The position numbers and the translations under genes are program-made. From positions 1,867,501-1,931,500 of the forward strand of contig NC_091018.1 in assembly GCF_041296385.1 (NCBI RefSeq): DNA of 64,000 nucleotides. Direction: 5' to 3'. The notes below the pieces were generated by a model. The model was not told the origin of the DNA. It was given only the letters and a program-made list of their open reading frames with translations, and ran no database searches. Every line of letters starts with the position of its first letter. Positions within the stretch are counted from its first letter, which is position 1. Positions 42,163 through 57,226 of the stretch are shown one piece after another. The DNA comes from Aphelocoma coerulescens. Lineage: Eukaryota; Chordata; Aves; Passeriformes; Corvidae.

Positions 42163-45100
42163 ATGCTAGATGGTAATAATTTCAGGCAGCAGTTTATTTA
42201 AACCAAGCAAAGCTTTGCTCACTCCTGAGTTGCACAGTTTATCTACTGGATAAATCCAGCAGAGAAGAAAAGGAAAGAGTGAAAAATGGCAAACTAATAA
42301 CTCACTGCTTCTTTAAGGTACTTGAATCTATTCTGTTGCTGAAAAACAACAATTTCAAATACATTCAAAGATGAAAACAAAGCAATCTGCTGCACTTCTG
42401 CGTGAAACAGAAGTGAAGACTGATGAGCTGCATGTGCAATGCAAGGAAATGAAATGCCCCAGCACACAGCACTGCGTGACCCTACCCTGCAGAGCTGACC
42501 TTCCTCTGCTTTGGGCTCCCAGCCTTCTGCCAAGGAGAGGCTGAGGAGGGAAAGGAACCAAACAGACACAGCCTGAAGGATCAGCAGACCAAGGGAGCCA
42601 CCTGCAGTTGGCAATCCAGAAGCAAACCCACGATGAGTTCAGAGGTTTTTCTTCCTTTTTCTGTTGACAAAGCAGTGCAGGGAGCTGAACCAGTGCAACA
42701 TAGCCATGCTTAACACCAGAGATTTCTGTATTAAACTGAGTCTTGCTGTCTCACACCTACCAATACAGGTGTGTTATAAAGGAAATTTGGCCAAAGCTGA
42801 GTCCATTGAAAGCTTGCAAATGTGACAGTCTCTGATGAATTAGATCTAGGCTTCTCAGCACACCAAATTCAAAGCCATTTTTTACAAGTACTAATTGCTG
42901 CCCCTTGTATTTACAAGTACCAAATGCAAATGAATGCCAGCAGTTTTCCTTCAAGTTTAAGGGTGCACTAACACATATTATACATATAAAAATCAAAACC
43001 TGAAATTTTGTTCATATTTTGTTCAATTACAGCTTACATGAAAGTTTGTGTTTTCTCTTGTCCCTTCCCACTCAAAATTCCCACCATGTGAAAAATGCAA
43101 CTCAGCTATTAAGACCTTACTTCAGTTTTGAAAACATATGAAAATGATTGTTGAATTGTATTTTAAAAGTCTAATTGTAAAGCAACAGAACCCTGATCGA
43201 GAAGTTTTCCCTTGAGGCAAGTTGGATGGATAATGAATTCAGTATTGGAACAATCCCAGTAGTTACAGACTATTATGTACTAATTACTACCTTTACAGAT
43301 CTACTGTACACATAATTAATTTCTTCAGAGCACTACTATCATTCTTGACTGGCAAAATACACAACCTAAATTACAAGAGCCAGAAATTAACATGATCCTT
43401 TAGGGAGAAGGCATTAACTTGCTTTGCAGTGTTTTGCAATTAGACAATCAATCAAACAATGAGGAGTGATTCTGAGAGCAGCAGGCCCAGTCCTGAGCAT
43501 TGTCACAAAGTTATCTGAGCCCCCAGCATGGCTGGGTCACAGCCTGGCTGCAGAGGCACAACCCTGCAGGCCTGCACCTCTTAGGAGACACTTCAGCACA
43601 CAATTCGACATGGATTTAACATTCCATAAATGAAATACCAACACAGGGAGCTTTCTGACATCCTATTCCACAAAACACTGAAGGCATGACAGTGCTGTGG
43701 GTGCTCTCCCTTCCACTGGTGGCCAGAGAGAAAATTTCCTGTCAGTTAAGGGACAAAAGCAAAGTTCAGTAAAAGAATGCTCAGCATAGCATGACCTGCT
43801 TAAATGATTTCAGTAGGTTCTTGACAAGAACACTAACACTTTGAACTGCTAATTTCAGTTGGTGGGGGTTTTAGAACATTCTACAGAATTAAATCACACA
43901 CAACCTGAACTCCACCAAAAAGCAGTAGCCCAGGTTTCCTGAGATGTATAACCACACTGGATTACTAATTAATTTACTAAGCAAAAATTATTGTTCAACT
44001 TCATGGCAATATTTCCCCCAAAAAGTACCACTTCCCTTCAGCTCTGGCTGCATTCCCCTAAACCAGAGAGCACTCAAACAGCAAGGCAGCTCACAGCTTA
44101 GTGGTAACCAACATTAAGTCATTTCTGGAGTATCCTAAAACAAAACTATGTTAAATGAGAAAAATTCACCAAGCTATCTTCTCATTGGGCCAAAGAATCA
44201 TGAATTCAGAGGTTTCATCAAATTTCAGTGCTGCAGCTTACATGGAACCACAGATTTTTAATAAATGTCTACACTACCATTTCTTTTCCTTCAGTTACTA
44301 TTCCCACTGGCATTCCAAAATTTCACGGAATACAAGACAGTAAACACTAAGTCATCACAACTGCTGCTGGCAGTTGTCAGTTTGCTGCCACTCCTCCATT
44401 TGTTTGTTTTACATGCTGACTGTGCTCTTCAGAGAGCACCACACATCTTTATTTGGCTTTTTATCACTCTCCCATAATGTACTAGGAAACCACCTCACGA
44501 AATGGGACTAGAGCAGAAGGGAAATCTGATCCCAGATGATGCCTGAAATACGTATTTGGAGCATTACTGAGCTGCTTGTGACTCTGAAGGCAAAAGGGGA
44601 GGAAGAATGGTGAACATCATTCCATGTTTCTCTTTGCAGAAGGCAGCTTTTCCCACCACGTAGCATGGGAAATTTTCCTTTGCTAACACCCAGTACAAAG
44701 ATGCTTGCTTTTATGAGATAGAAAAGTAAAAGTTGCTTTTGGAATGCAATTATTTGGGTCTGTGGTACTAAACTACATGCTCCAAGAGTCTTTTTGACTT
44801 CTAGTGAGTTTTCAAGTTAAAAAAAACCCTTGAACTCAAAGACATAACTCTGCCTTTCTGCAGGAGGCAGCCAAGTAAGATTTTCACATCCTGAGTACTA
44901 CACAGCAGCATTTTTAATGTGCATCCTTTGCTATGGCCTCTTATTTTCTACAATCCTTACCTGAGAACTACACAAGGAATAACAGGAAAAATATCTGCAA
45001 GGCTATCACTACACTCCTCACTACTTGAGGAAATTCTGTTGTTCCTAGTTTTAGAACTGTGAGAGTATATCAACAAAAATTTCTTCTCATAGGAAACTGT

Positions 45101-46073
45101 CAGCTATTTCAAAATTTCAAGAGGGTTTATTCAGCATTTTTAATGAAGAAGCTTTTCAGGATTTCAGAAACATTTCTTCAGATTTCTGATGAAAGAATTC
45201 AGCTCAAGGCAGAAGAGCTTGTCCTTTTCACTAAGAAGGGGCTCATGCCATTGTGTCATCTGCTGCTGGGCATTCTTTCCCTTAAAGGTCTTCCTATCAC
45301 ACTAAAAGAAGTGACCAATTCCACACCATTTTACCCTCACTGCAGCGCTAGGAACCAAGAATCAATCCAGCTCTGGCATGGAAAAGAAGGTTAAATTACT
45401 TCAAAGGATGCTTTTGTATTACTGCATGGAATATCTGAACATTTAGACCAGAAAGTCGTTCTAAGGTGTGTTGTAAAAGGAGAATTCTAATGGTTTAAAT
45501 TCAGTGACTGCTCAAAGGAGTGTGAGCTACAGCAGAGTGTGTATGTATTTTATGAAAAACACAGCCATGACCAACTCTTTGAAGAGGTTTCAGAAGAACA
45601 TGGAAAAAAAGACATTCAGAAATAACTCACAGAAACCACTCAAAAATCAGTTCAAGAAAGTTACAGTCATGTGAGAGCCCTTCCTGAGTTAACCTTTCAA
45701 ACACTGCATTAGTAAAAACTGTTGTTCTTATTCCTGAAATTCTCAGCTAGGAACAATAATGCAAATAAACATGAGTTTAGGATCAGAAATTAAATTTAAT
45801 GATAATTTCATTAGAAGAAAATTCACATCTATCTGCAACATATAGTGCACTTTTAAAAGGTATTATTGCAAAAGGGTTCCTCCCCTCATGCTGTAAAGTA
45901 AAGGAGGAGTAATTCTTGTAATAGACTGTTATGCTTAATATATGTTTTAAATCATCTTCCTGCTATAAAACCATCACATGAATGCCATGGTATCGCACAA
46001 AGCATAAAAGAAACTGCCATTGCACAGTTTTAAACTTAATAAAAGCACAATAAAGAGTAAAGTAAGAATGTAC

Positions 46074-46188
46074 CTTTCATTTGGGTTCCAAAGGTAAGTG
46101 CCAATTTTGCAAACAGCTCCGGGTCTTCAAATTTATCTTCTTCAGCTTTTACCCAAAAGCTGTTTTCTCCTATTTCTTGAGGTTCAAT
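46074..46188 (-). CDS. DIAPH2: DIAPH2 exon 13 of window (FH2 lasso/linker)
   Basis: 115 nt. The acceptor is tttctttcag. It starts at a codon boundary and ends with one base of the next codon before donor gtacat. It encodes IEPQEIGENSFWVKAEEDKF, then EDPELFAKLALTFGTQMK. The FW pair and the FAKLALTF helix are typical of the start of FH2 in DIAPH proteins, and the segment resembles DIAPH2 (ENPDLFAKLALNFATQIK in human as I recall) more than its paralogues. An 18.2-kb intron follows. Confidence 0.94.
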
Positions 46189-48862
46189 CTGAAAGAAAAA
46201 CAGCATCTCCAAAGTCAATAAGCAGTGTTTTCAACAGCCAAGGTGAAGCAAATGCTGCAGAACTTCTGTGATAATCGGGCTGAATGAAGTTTAGTCCTGC
46301 TCTGGGATGTTCTCACTGCTGCTTCCTGCACAAACACCACGGGCTGAGCTACCCTCTGGCACTAATGGCCTTTATTGTACTCCATTCAGCAAGTTTTGCA
46401 CACAGGCCTGATAACAGCACCTGGGTTTGAATGTGTTTTAGCTCTCTCTCGATTACTTTCCAGAGAGTGCCCAAACTCTTCAGCACTGCTATGCACCCTG
46501 CTACCCGAGAACTCTATGGAACAACTCATCAGGAAATGAACTGACCTTGCAGAGACTCAGAATTAAGTCTGTACTGGCTGTACCAAGGGAAGAAAATGGT
46601 CTGCAATACAGAAGCTGAAAGACAACTTGATTTTTCATGTATGACTCAGAACTGCTATTTGTTTTCCAAATATATTCCTCTAACATTATTAACGATTGTT
46701 TATAAGTTTGTTTAAATGACAAGTAATTTCCAAGGGCTATTTAACTCCAAGATGACATGCAGGGAATTCAGCAATACTACATTTGTCAGCCTCACTCCAA
46801 TTTCCCTGCAACACCCTGCTCTACCACCTTTCAGCACTGCTTTACCACCAGCTCCAGGGAAGACATTTTAAAAAACCACCATAATCCAACACTAATGGGG
46901 AAGACAGTTACAGCAAAAGGGACTAAATTAAACAGTAAGAATTTTATTCCTCAGATGATGTCTCCTTAAAAGTGATGATCAGACAGACTTTCCACTTTCT
47001 CAGTAGGCAGGAGATCTCTGGCAGCTTTCCCAGAGCACTTAAGCAAAGCGTCCATCTGCAGTTCCTTCCCATTGTCACAGTCAGCGTTCACAGAGCCACT
47101 TTATAAATCATTCCTATAAACTCCCCAGTGGAACTGATCACAATGGAATTGCCTGCAATTACCAATATGTATAGTAAAATAAAAGCTTGCTTCTCTGTGT
47201 TTACAGGACAGCAGTCTATGTCTCTCAGTTACAAAACTCCCCCAGTGCATCCTGACCCAGTACTTTCTCCCCAAGATACAGTTAATTCCTTCTCCCACAA
47301 TAAAGAAGGAAAGTTATCCTTTTATGCACATTTTATAAGAATTACAGACAAAAAGATTTTCAAACTGATTTTACAATGTATTTAAATTAATACACTAAAA
47401 ACATGGTTGGCTGTTTTCACTATCCTTCTAGTTAAATATACTGAAAGTATGTTTTTAAACTACCACTACTAGATACACTTCCACATTATTTTAGCACATC
47501 TCCAAATATTTTGAAATCATTTGAAATCACTAAAGCATTAATTCTTCTGCCAAAAGAAGCTACAAATTGGCATGCCATGCATTTCCCACACAGGTTCTCT
47601 CTCAACCCTCCAGATTCCTCTTCCAAAATTTGTGGGATTATTCTGCTGTTTTGTTACTTCAAAGAAAGAGCCATTTCACTACTCAACACCTCAGAATTTA
47701 GAGGAAGCCAAGACCTAAACCTGTTTCTTTAGAAAGACAATTACCATCACTTATTCAAAAATATCAGAGGGCAGTCTAGCTCCTCTTCCAACAGTAAATT
47801 TGTGTCATCATTAGTTCTTGAAAGGTTTTGCCTGAAGTGGTGATGGCATTTACTCAGAAATTATACAAAGCAACTTATATCCAGCATTCCACAGCACCCA
47901 GCTCTGTCTGGGAGAACATGGTATAACACCCAACTCTACAGAATAAAGTTGTGTGTCTAAATTCATTTAAATAACCAGCTGTGAAACATCCTGAAAAACC
48001 TGCACTGCTGCTTCAGAGTGTGATTTAAATTCCAAAACTGTTCGGTGTTAAATTGCAGCTTATGGTCAGCAATGATCACCTGGTGCCCCTTAACAGCTTG
48101 TTTTTCATCAACAATTGGATTTTACCATGTTCATGGTACCAACAAACTCCTGAGAGAATATATGGTTCTCAAGGCAAGTGTCAGGCAGTAGCTGGGAGTA
48201 CCAAGATGTGCACTGACAAATGAGAACCAGCTATCCAGTGAAGCTACACTGAAATCCCAGCTAGAGCTCAACCCACACAGCATGGAATATACAGAAGTCC
48301 TCCTTTCATTTGCCTGGATGATTTGGTGATCTAGGTGCTTTTTCCTACACCAAACATCAATATATCTGTCATATTTTATACCACTAAAAAACTGCCAACC
48401 ACATCTTTAGAATGCAATGATTTAGTCTTGATAATAGATGCAATTATCCAATACTCCACATCTATTTCCTTGATATGGAAGGAGCAGTGGTTACACTGAT
48501 CAAAAAGGGGTTTTAAAGCAACACACCCCAGCACAGACCTGGGTGTTTGCATAACTTCTCTTGTTAGAGTGACTGCCTATACTGAGAGGTAAATAATACT
48601 AGTGACTGCTTTAAGTGTTCACTTGCAAATCAGATTGAGCTTGCAGTTTACTGCTCAAGTAATATTTATATCTTAAGATGGTTTTAAAAATGAAATGCAA
48701 TTAAATACAACCATGTTAAGACACTGGAAGCTCATGGTGCCCAAACCTTTCCCTTGAGCAGCCCCATGGCTCCTCCCAGTGGCTACAGCCCTGCTCCAGC
48801 ACAGCACTAATTGAGAACAACCAATAAATACCTTAGATAAGTAATCAACAAGTAACATTAAG

Positions 48863-49585
48863 TGTTGGGGAGGATGAAAGTTTGGTAAGGTATGTAGGCT
48901 TGGCAGAAAGGTCTGTGAATGTAGAAGCTGGGGATGAGGTAGAAATGAAAGCAAGTTTTGATAGAGAATAAAAGATGTTTTGCTGAAACAGTGACGCTGA
49001 GTAACTGAGAAGGCAAAGGTTGGAGATGAGTTGGAAGGAGATTTTTAGGAGCAGGACAAAGGTATGTGATTACAACAAAGACATGTTTTTCACCAAGTAA
49101 ATAAGTCTCAAGAAGAGCATAAGTAAATAGAAAACATGTCTTTACAAAAAGAGAGATATGGCAGGCAAACAAGAAATGTGGATGTAGCAGGAAGAAGAAA
49201 GGGCTGAGAATTTTCCACTGTAAGCTTAAATTGTAACTTACTTACTCTTGTGATTGGATAATAATGACCATAATATGGTGATGGTAGTAGCTATGATAGG
49301 CTATAGGCAAATGTAAAGGTATTGTGTATGGTGCTTATTGGTTATGTATTAAGATACTCTGCAAAGAAAAGTATCTGATGCTTTGTAACTTGAACAGAAA
49401 GTGGCTTCAGGCATGCCTACAGCTGGAGCTGGCAGCTGTAGGGCTGGCTCTGGATACCCACTCCCTGAGCTGCTGTAACTTCGCCTATGCAATAAACAGC
49501 TTTCAAGAGAGCTGCCTGAAGTCCAGACATCTTTTGTGAAACTTTCTCCTATATTAAGGCCTGATATCGGCACTCTGAACTTACA
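48863..49585 (+). mobile_element. Candidate solo LTR of an endogenous retrovirus
   Basis: About 720 bp starting TGTTGGGGAGG and ending ...GAACTTACA, a TGT...ACA boundary. It has a purine-rich U3-like half, an AATAAA signal at 49491-49496 (tatgcaataaacagc), then a short R/U5-like tail (gagctgcctgaagtccagac, ttgtgaaactttctcc). It looks like an avian ERV LTR. There are no viral genes beside it and no convincing target-site duplication (ttaag before, actgc after), so boundaries are provisional. Confidence 0.45.
49077..49144. repeat. Inverted repeat inside LTR candidate
   Basis: AAAGACATGTTTTT (49077-49090) and GAAAACATGTCTTT (49131-49144) are nearly exact reverse complements separated by about 40 nt, able to form a hairpin of about 13 bp. 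Confidence 0.7.
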
Positions 49586-49866
49586 ACTGCATTAATATCA
49601 TGACTTTAAAAAGCTTGAGTTGGTTTGTTTTGCTAGGTATGTGTGAAAGCTGCTTTAAAACCGTTTGGAGATAAATAATATTTATGTACAACTTGATGCA
49701 AAGCTGCAATTCACATTCACTGCACCTGGTACAATGGATTGGAAGTAAGGTGGCTTCCTGGGATACTTGGCACAACAAGTTCTGTCAAGATGAATCTCAT
49801 TTAAAAATCCATCCCACTGCATGGTACCAAGCGTATCTGTGAAGGGAAGGAGGGGAAGGAACATCA

Positions 49867-52159
<2,293 letters not shown>

Positions 52160-52264
52160 CTGGGTCCGGAGCTGTTTGACTTCTGTTTCAAGTTCTTTGA
52201 TTTTCTCTTCTCGTTTCTGAAGCTCAGCTTGTGCCTCTTGTCGAGCTGTGAACTCTTCATCAAA
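52160..52264 (-). CDS. DIAPH2: DIAPH2 exon 11 of window (central coiled coil)
   Basis: 105 nt, 35 codons, phase 0 at both ends. The acceptor is atccttacag and the donor gtaata, which is weaker than its neighbours. It encodes FDEEFTARQEAQAELQKREE, then KIKELETEVKQLRTQ. Regular spacing of Leu and Val between charged residues marks the coiled coil that precedes FH1 in DIAPH proteins. In the family this coiled coil helps form the dimer that carries paired FH1-FH2 arms. Confidence 0.93.
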
Positions 52265-53067
52265 CTGTAAGGATTGAACCACAACAGGAGAGTCCGTGCA
52301 GTTATGGCCATGCCAGAGGCTGTGTTGGCAGGAACTCTTTGAACAATATCACAACTGCAGCCACTGATGCACTTCTGAGTTTTTAAAGAGCATTTTTCTA
52401 ATATGCTCACCTTTAGTACCACATTATTTCTTCCATCAGTACATCAATGACAGAGAACCACCCAGATCCAGCTACTCAGTACAGGTTTTCCCCCCCAAGA
52501 GAACACTGCAGACTTCTGAAACCAAACTCGAGTATACATCTATTGCAGCAAGCTTAAATTCATTAAAATTAAATCTGCAATCATCATATTCGAGAACATG
52601 TACTGTCTTATGACCTGAAAATGCCCTCTTAGACCAGACCAGCAAAAAATCAAAATTTTGAATGATTTTAACACAGCTCCATAATACATGAACATCAGTA
52701 CTACTGCAGCTAATGCAGCATGTTCATTCATTTTTTCAAGCTTATACCTGCACTTTAGGCATTGAATTATGACTATTTCAGGACAGAAGAGCAACAAATG
52801 GAATTTTCCCCATCAGTTATCTACAGAAGAAGAATACAGCTGAGGATATGTACAGTTGATACCACTCAGAGGCTTTTGATTTCAGACTCAGTTGCATCTG
52901 AGCCTTGCACACACACAGGACCACCCAAAACCCCCAGAGCTTTAAATATGAAAGCACATCCTGCCTGGGAGATCCACTATTTCCCAGTTTTCCCTGGGAA
53001 ACAAGCTGACTGTATTCCCATTAGGATTCTGTTCCACACCTTAAAGAGAACCATGAGTAGGACTGAC
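52265..53067 (-). other. Intron between coiled-coil exons 10 and 11 of window
   Basis: 803 nt, GT-AG. No repeat or gene recognised. Confidence 0.85.
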
Positions 53068-53132
53068 CTTTCTGGAAAATTCTGCTGCTTTCTTTTCACT
53101 CTCTTCTACTTTAGCTTTGTCCACACACGCAT
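53068..53132 (-). CDS. DIAPH2: DIAPH2 exon 10 of window (start of coiled coil)
   Basis: 65 nt. Starts with two bases (AT) that complete Asp after acceptor cattctag. It encodes ACVDKAKVEESEKKAAEFSR and a final Lys, then donor gtcagt. The composition is strongly charged and helical, consistent with the start of the central coiled coil between FH3 and FH1. The next exon continues FDEEFTARQEA, matching the family order. Confidence 0.91.
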
Positions 53133-53359
53133 CTAGAATGTCAATAAAATACCACACACAGTCAAGTCAAACATATCACAGCTCTGAGGTGCCTCCCAGC
53201 CATCATTACCCTGAGAGCCCATGACACCAAAGCAACAGATACTTTTTTTTCCTGACCCTGTCTCATTTCATTAAAAGCTACAGCATTTGCTCTGGTGCTC
53301 CTCAAGCACACCTGGAGCTTCCATTCATATTTCCAGAAAACTGAAAAAATTCACAGTCA

Positions 53360-54253
<894 letters not shown>

Positions 54254-55147
54254 CTAAAAACTTAGAGAACAAGCAAAAGACCAAAAAAGCCCACTGCACA
54301 ATAGAACACCCTCCCCACCCAAACACACCTCCCCCAGACATGTCCCATATTGTTCAAGTAAAACCCCTCCTAAAACTTCTAAAATGTTGAACTCCTATCC
54401 TTAGCAGTAAACATTATTTTTCCACTAAGACTGCACACAGAATCTCTGTTTAACAGTCAGGACATGTTTCATTATTAGCCAGAACAATCATACTATACAC
54501 TTAATGTTCTAGAATCCTGTAAAAGTATTTCACACAAAGCTCAGTATTCACTCTGAGCTGAGCCAGGCTAAGGGCAAACACACACTGCTCAATCACTTTC
54601 ACTTCCTAAAGATGACCATTACCTGGAATTACCTGTTCTGCAAAACAACAGCATTACAGGGGATTTTATAGTCCTCTCATTGATTGCCTCCACCTCCCTC
54701 TGCTTCCACCTAAAAACTGCAAGCAGCCATTCTGAACCGAGGTAATTTTGAATTTACTGCTGCTTCACAGCTAGAAAAGGCACACATCTGAAGTGCTTCT
54801 GAACCTATGAAAAAATTTTGTTCCTCTTATTACCAAAACTCATTTTTCTTCAAACTTATGATCTTCCATGGGTATAATTTTATCTCTTCATGTATTATGA
54901 GACAGAGTTTAGCTTAATAAATGTTATTTATGAAAAATTAATTCAGTTCCCAATGACTTACATTTGACATGCAAATTTAAGCACTAATTATCTAAATATT
55001 TTCTAACAAAAAAGGCAACTGGAGAAAAATCTGCTTGACAAAGCCCCTGGTAAGACACACAACTGAGACAAATAACCTGCACACAGAGCACTGTAATTTC
55101 CATTTAATAAAGTTCTGAAACAACACAAGTTATAACAGCACTTCCTT

Positions 55148-55156
55148 AAAGGATAT
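55148..55156 (-). promoter_or_regulatory. U12-type (AT-AC) 5' splice site
   Basis: On the minus strand the exon ...GAAATGGA is followed immediately by ATATCCTTT, matching the minor-spliceosome 5' splice site consensus (A/G)TATCCTTT at every position. It would pair with U11 and U6atac snRNA. No GT donor nearby keeps the formin frame. Confidence 0.92.
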
Positions 55157-55275
55157 TCCATTTCAGCTTTGATATCATTGAGACGATGTGACAGTTCAAA
55201 GTGGTCTTCATCTTTGTTCTCATCAAACACCCTCAGCTGAATATCAAGCTCATCATTTTCCTTATCTTTCAAGGC
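55157..55275 (-). CDS. DIAPH2: DIAPH2 exon 7 of window (end of DID armadillo), U12-type donor
   Basis: 119 nt. It begins GCC TTG AAA after acceptor aaaacag and encodes ALKDKENDELDIQLRVFDEN, then KDEDHFELSHRLNDIKAEM and the first two bases of Asp. No GT follows. The exon is followed directly by ATATCCTTT, the consensus 5' splice site of a minor-spliceosome intron, and joining to the next exon restores EMDDVSEV in perfect frame. The unspliced frame runs on for about 50 residues of non-formin sequence (EYPLRKCC...), so a gene finder restricted to GT-AG would probably mispredict here. Confidence 0.93.
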
Positions 55276-57115
55276 CTGTTTTTCAAGGTAGAATATATCT
55301 TAATGTCTCCTTTTTTAAAGCAAGAATTCCCCCCCTTGAAGGACTGTATCATGATGAAATATATGACATTAACCTTTAGAATAGGAGAAAGTTTTAACTC
55401 AGTGCCTGGGATTTTTTTTATTATAATGATATAACTGAGAAAAATTAAAGGCAAAATATCAGCTCAGAGCAGGTATGGGCTACATAACAAATGATTTCCA
55501 GTTGAATCAAGTTCTTAAGGGGACACAGCAGCTCCTGCTTGTTAATGTCAGAGCTCCTTTAAAAAAGCACATAAGTACTTATTTTGAAATAAGTATATTT
55601 CAAAACATTAATTGAAGTCATCTTAAGCCTAAGAAAGTGTAAAGAAGACATACTTACAATTTCTATTACTAAGTTAATCTAGACCATAGCATTAAACCAA
55701 CCACAGTACAAGAAGAAATACAGAGGAGCAAAAAAACCCCCACAAGGTAGCATTTGGAGCAGGGGAAAATGGGCTCTTCTTTTGAGAAACACAAGCAGTT
55801 GTTCTAATTCCTGTAAGAACCAAGTTTAGCTTCCTAGCAGGAGAGCACATTAAAGAAGTTCCCTCCCATCCACTCCTGTGAATGCATGAGCCCATGATTC
55901 AAATGGAAACTGGCCTGGATTTGTCAGACCTGGATGCAGCCACGTGCATTCCCCAGTCCAGCAGGAACTTGTGCCAATTCTAATGCTTGAAAAGCACAGG
56001 AGGCTGCTCTGAACCGGAGCAGATGAAGAGCCAGATCTATGGATCCTCCTCCTGACCCTTTTTCAACACATTGGCAGTTCAGCATTTTGAAAAAAGACTG
56101 ATCACCAAATATTAATTGCTTTTACACTCAGATCTGTATGGCAGATGTTGGTACACTCTCCCAAGTTTTCTATCATATCATGATTTGTTACAATTCAGTT
56201 TCTTTGCTACCTAATCCCTCCCTAATTCTTAAAATTTTTAAGCATTTATTGATTCTGTAAAATGTCTTTCAATAGATAGAAACAAACCAAACTAAAAATC
56301 TTGAGGCTTCCAGATGTTCCACAGCAAATAAAGCCAGTAGATCATGCTAATGTATCTACATGATATAAACCCTAAAAATATACCCCAAGAAAAATTAACA
56401 TCACACATCAGGAAGAGTCTCGAGACTGAATGAACCAAAAATGGAAGTTTTTGTTCCTGACAAAGTGACAATCTGAAACTTTGTATCTTTAAGGTCATAG
56501 CAGAATAAATTCTGTTTCAGATAAATACAAGCAAGTACTCTTAACTTCTCTCATCTCTTGAGAGAAAGTGATGAGCACCTTAAATATACCTATTTTTGAT
56601 ACAAGCATCAGAACAGTTTCTTGGTTAAGAGCTACAGATCTCTCCCTGAGTCAGAAATATTCCTGTCTGTGCAGCTGCATGAAGACAGACCTGCAGTCTC
56701 AGAGAATGAATGTGTTGATTTGATTTTCCTTTGAAATGTCCCTCTGCATTCTCAGCAGGCAGATTAAAGAAAACCAGATTTCACGGAAAACAACAGGAAC
56801 AGCATATACAAAGAAAGTTAATCCAAGATTGGTTCCACAGCCAGATTCACATTCACTGCATGAGCTTTGAGCTCATTATGCAGAATCCAGCTACCTTAAT
56901 TTAATTTCTAATACACCGACTTGTTTCAACTCCTATTCTGGTTTACACAGCTCCTGAGAACCTAAATTTGTAACTCTGCAGACTAAAATCAGGTTTGGAT
57001 TGATAATCTGACCTTCTGCACCCCCAATCCTTCCCTTCTGCTGTTCTGCTAAAACAGTTTGGTTATCTTCAACATTCACAGCAGACAGTGATCAACCCAT
57101 ACACAAATAACTTAC
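55276..57115 (-). other. Intron between DID exons 6 and 7 of window
   Basis: 1840 nt, GT-AG. AT-rich, nothing else recognised. Confidence 0.85.
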
Positions 57116-57226
57116 AGGCAGTATTTTCTTCAGGCCACAACGTAAAAACTCATTTCTCAAGTGTATCCTGAAATCAAGATCTTCTGGAGATGTAACAAGG
57201 GCATTGATGAGCTGCATACATGCTAC
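57116..57226 (-). CDS. DIAPH2: DIAPH2 exon 6 of window (FH3/DID)
   Basis: 111 nt, exactly 37 codons, phase 0 at both ends. The acceptor is ctgacaacag and the donor gtaagt. It encodes VACMQLINALVTSPEDLDFR, then IHLRNEFLRCGLKKILP. This is a conserved DID helix pair. In mDia1 the corresponding armadillo surface contacts the DAD. The segment reads SPEDLDFR where I recall SPYELDFR in human DIAPH2. A minus-strand CR1 fragment sits about 200 bp upstream in the preceding intron (57423-57620). Confidence 0.93.

Larger units (their letters stand above)
27916..46073 (-). other. Largest intron in window, splitting the FH2 lasso/linker
   Basis: 18158 nt, GT-AG. Contains CR1 fragments at 33743-34005 and 39577-39701, a GC-rich unidentified block (33470-33742), microsatellites (30218-30238, 31789-31802, 42118-42162) and otherwise unremarkable AT-rich sequence. 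No alternative exon with formin similarity was seen. Confidence 0.85.

Noticed and set aside
43470..43580. Possible CR1-like or LTR-like GC-richer patch
   Set aside because: No block matches the avian CR1 3' end well enough, so it is left as plain intron.
55003..55156. Continuation of the DID frame as EYPLRKCC...
   Set aside because: The frame is open for about 50 codons but does not resemble formins. The exon stops at the U12-type donor and resumes at 54215.
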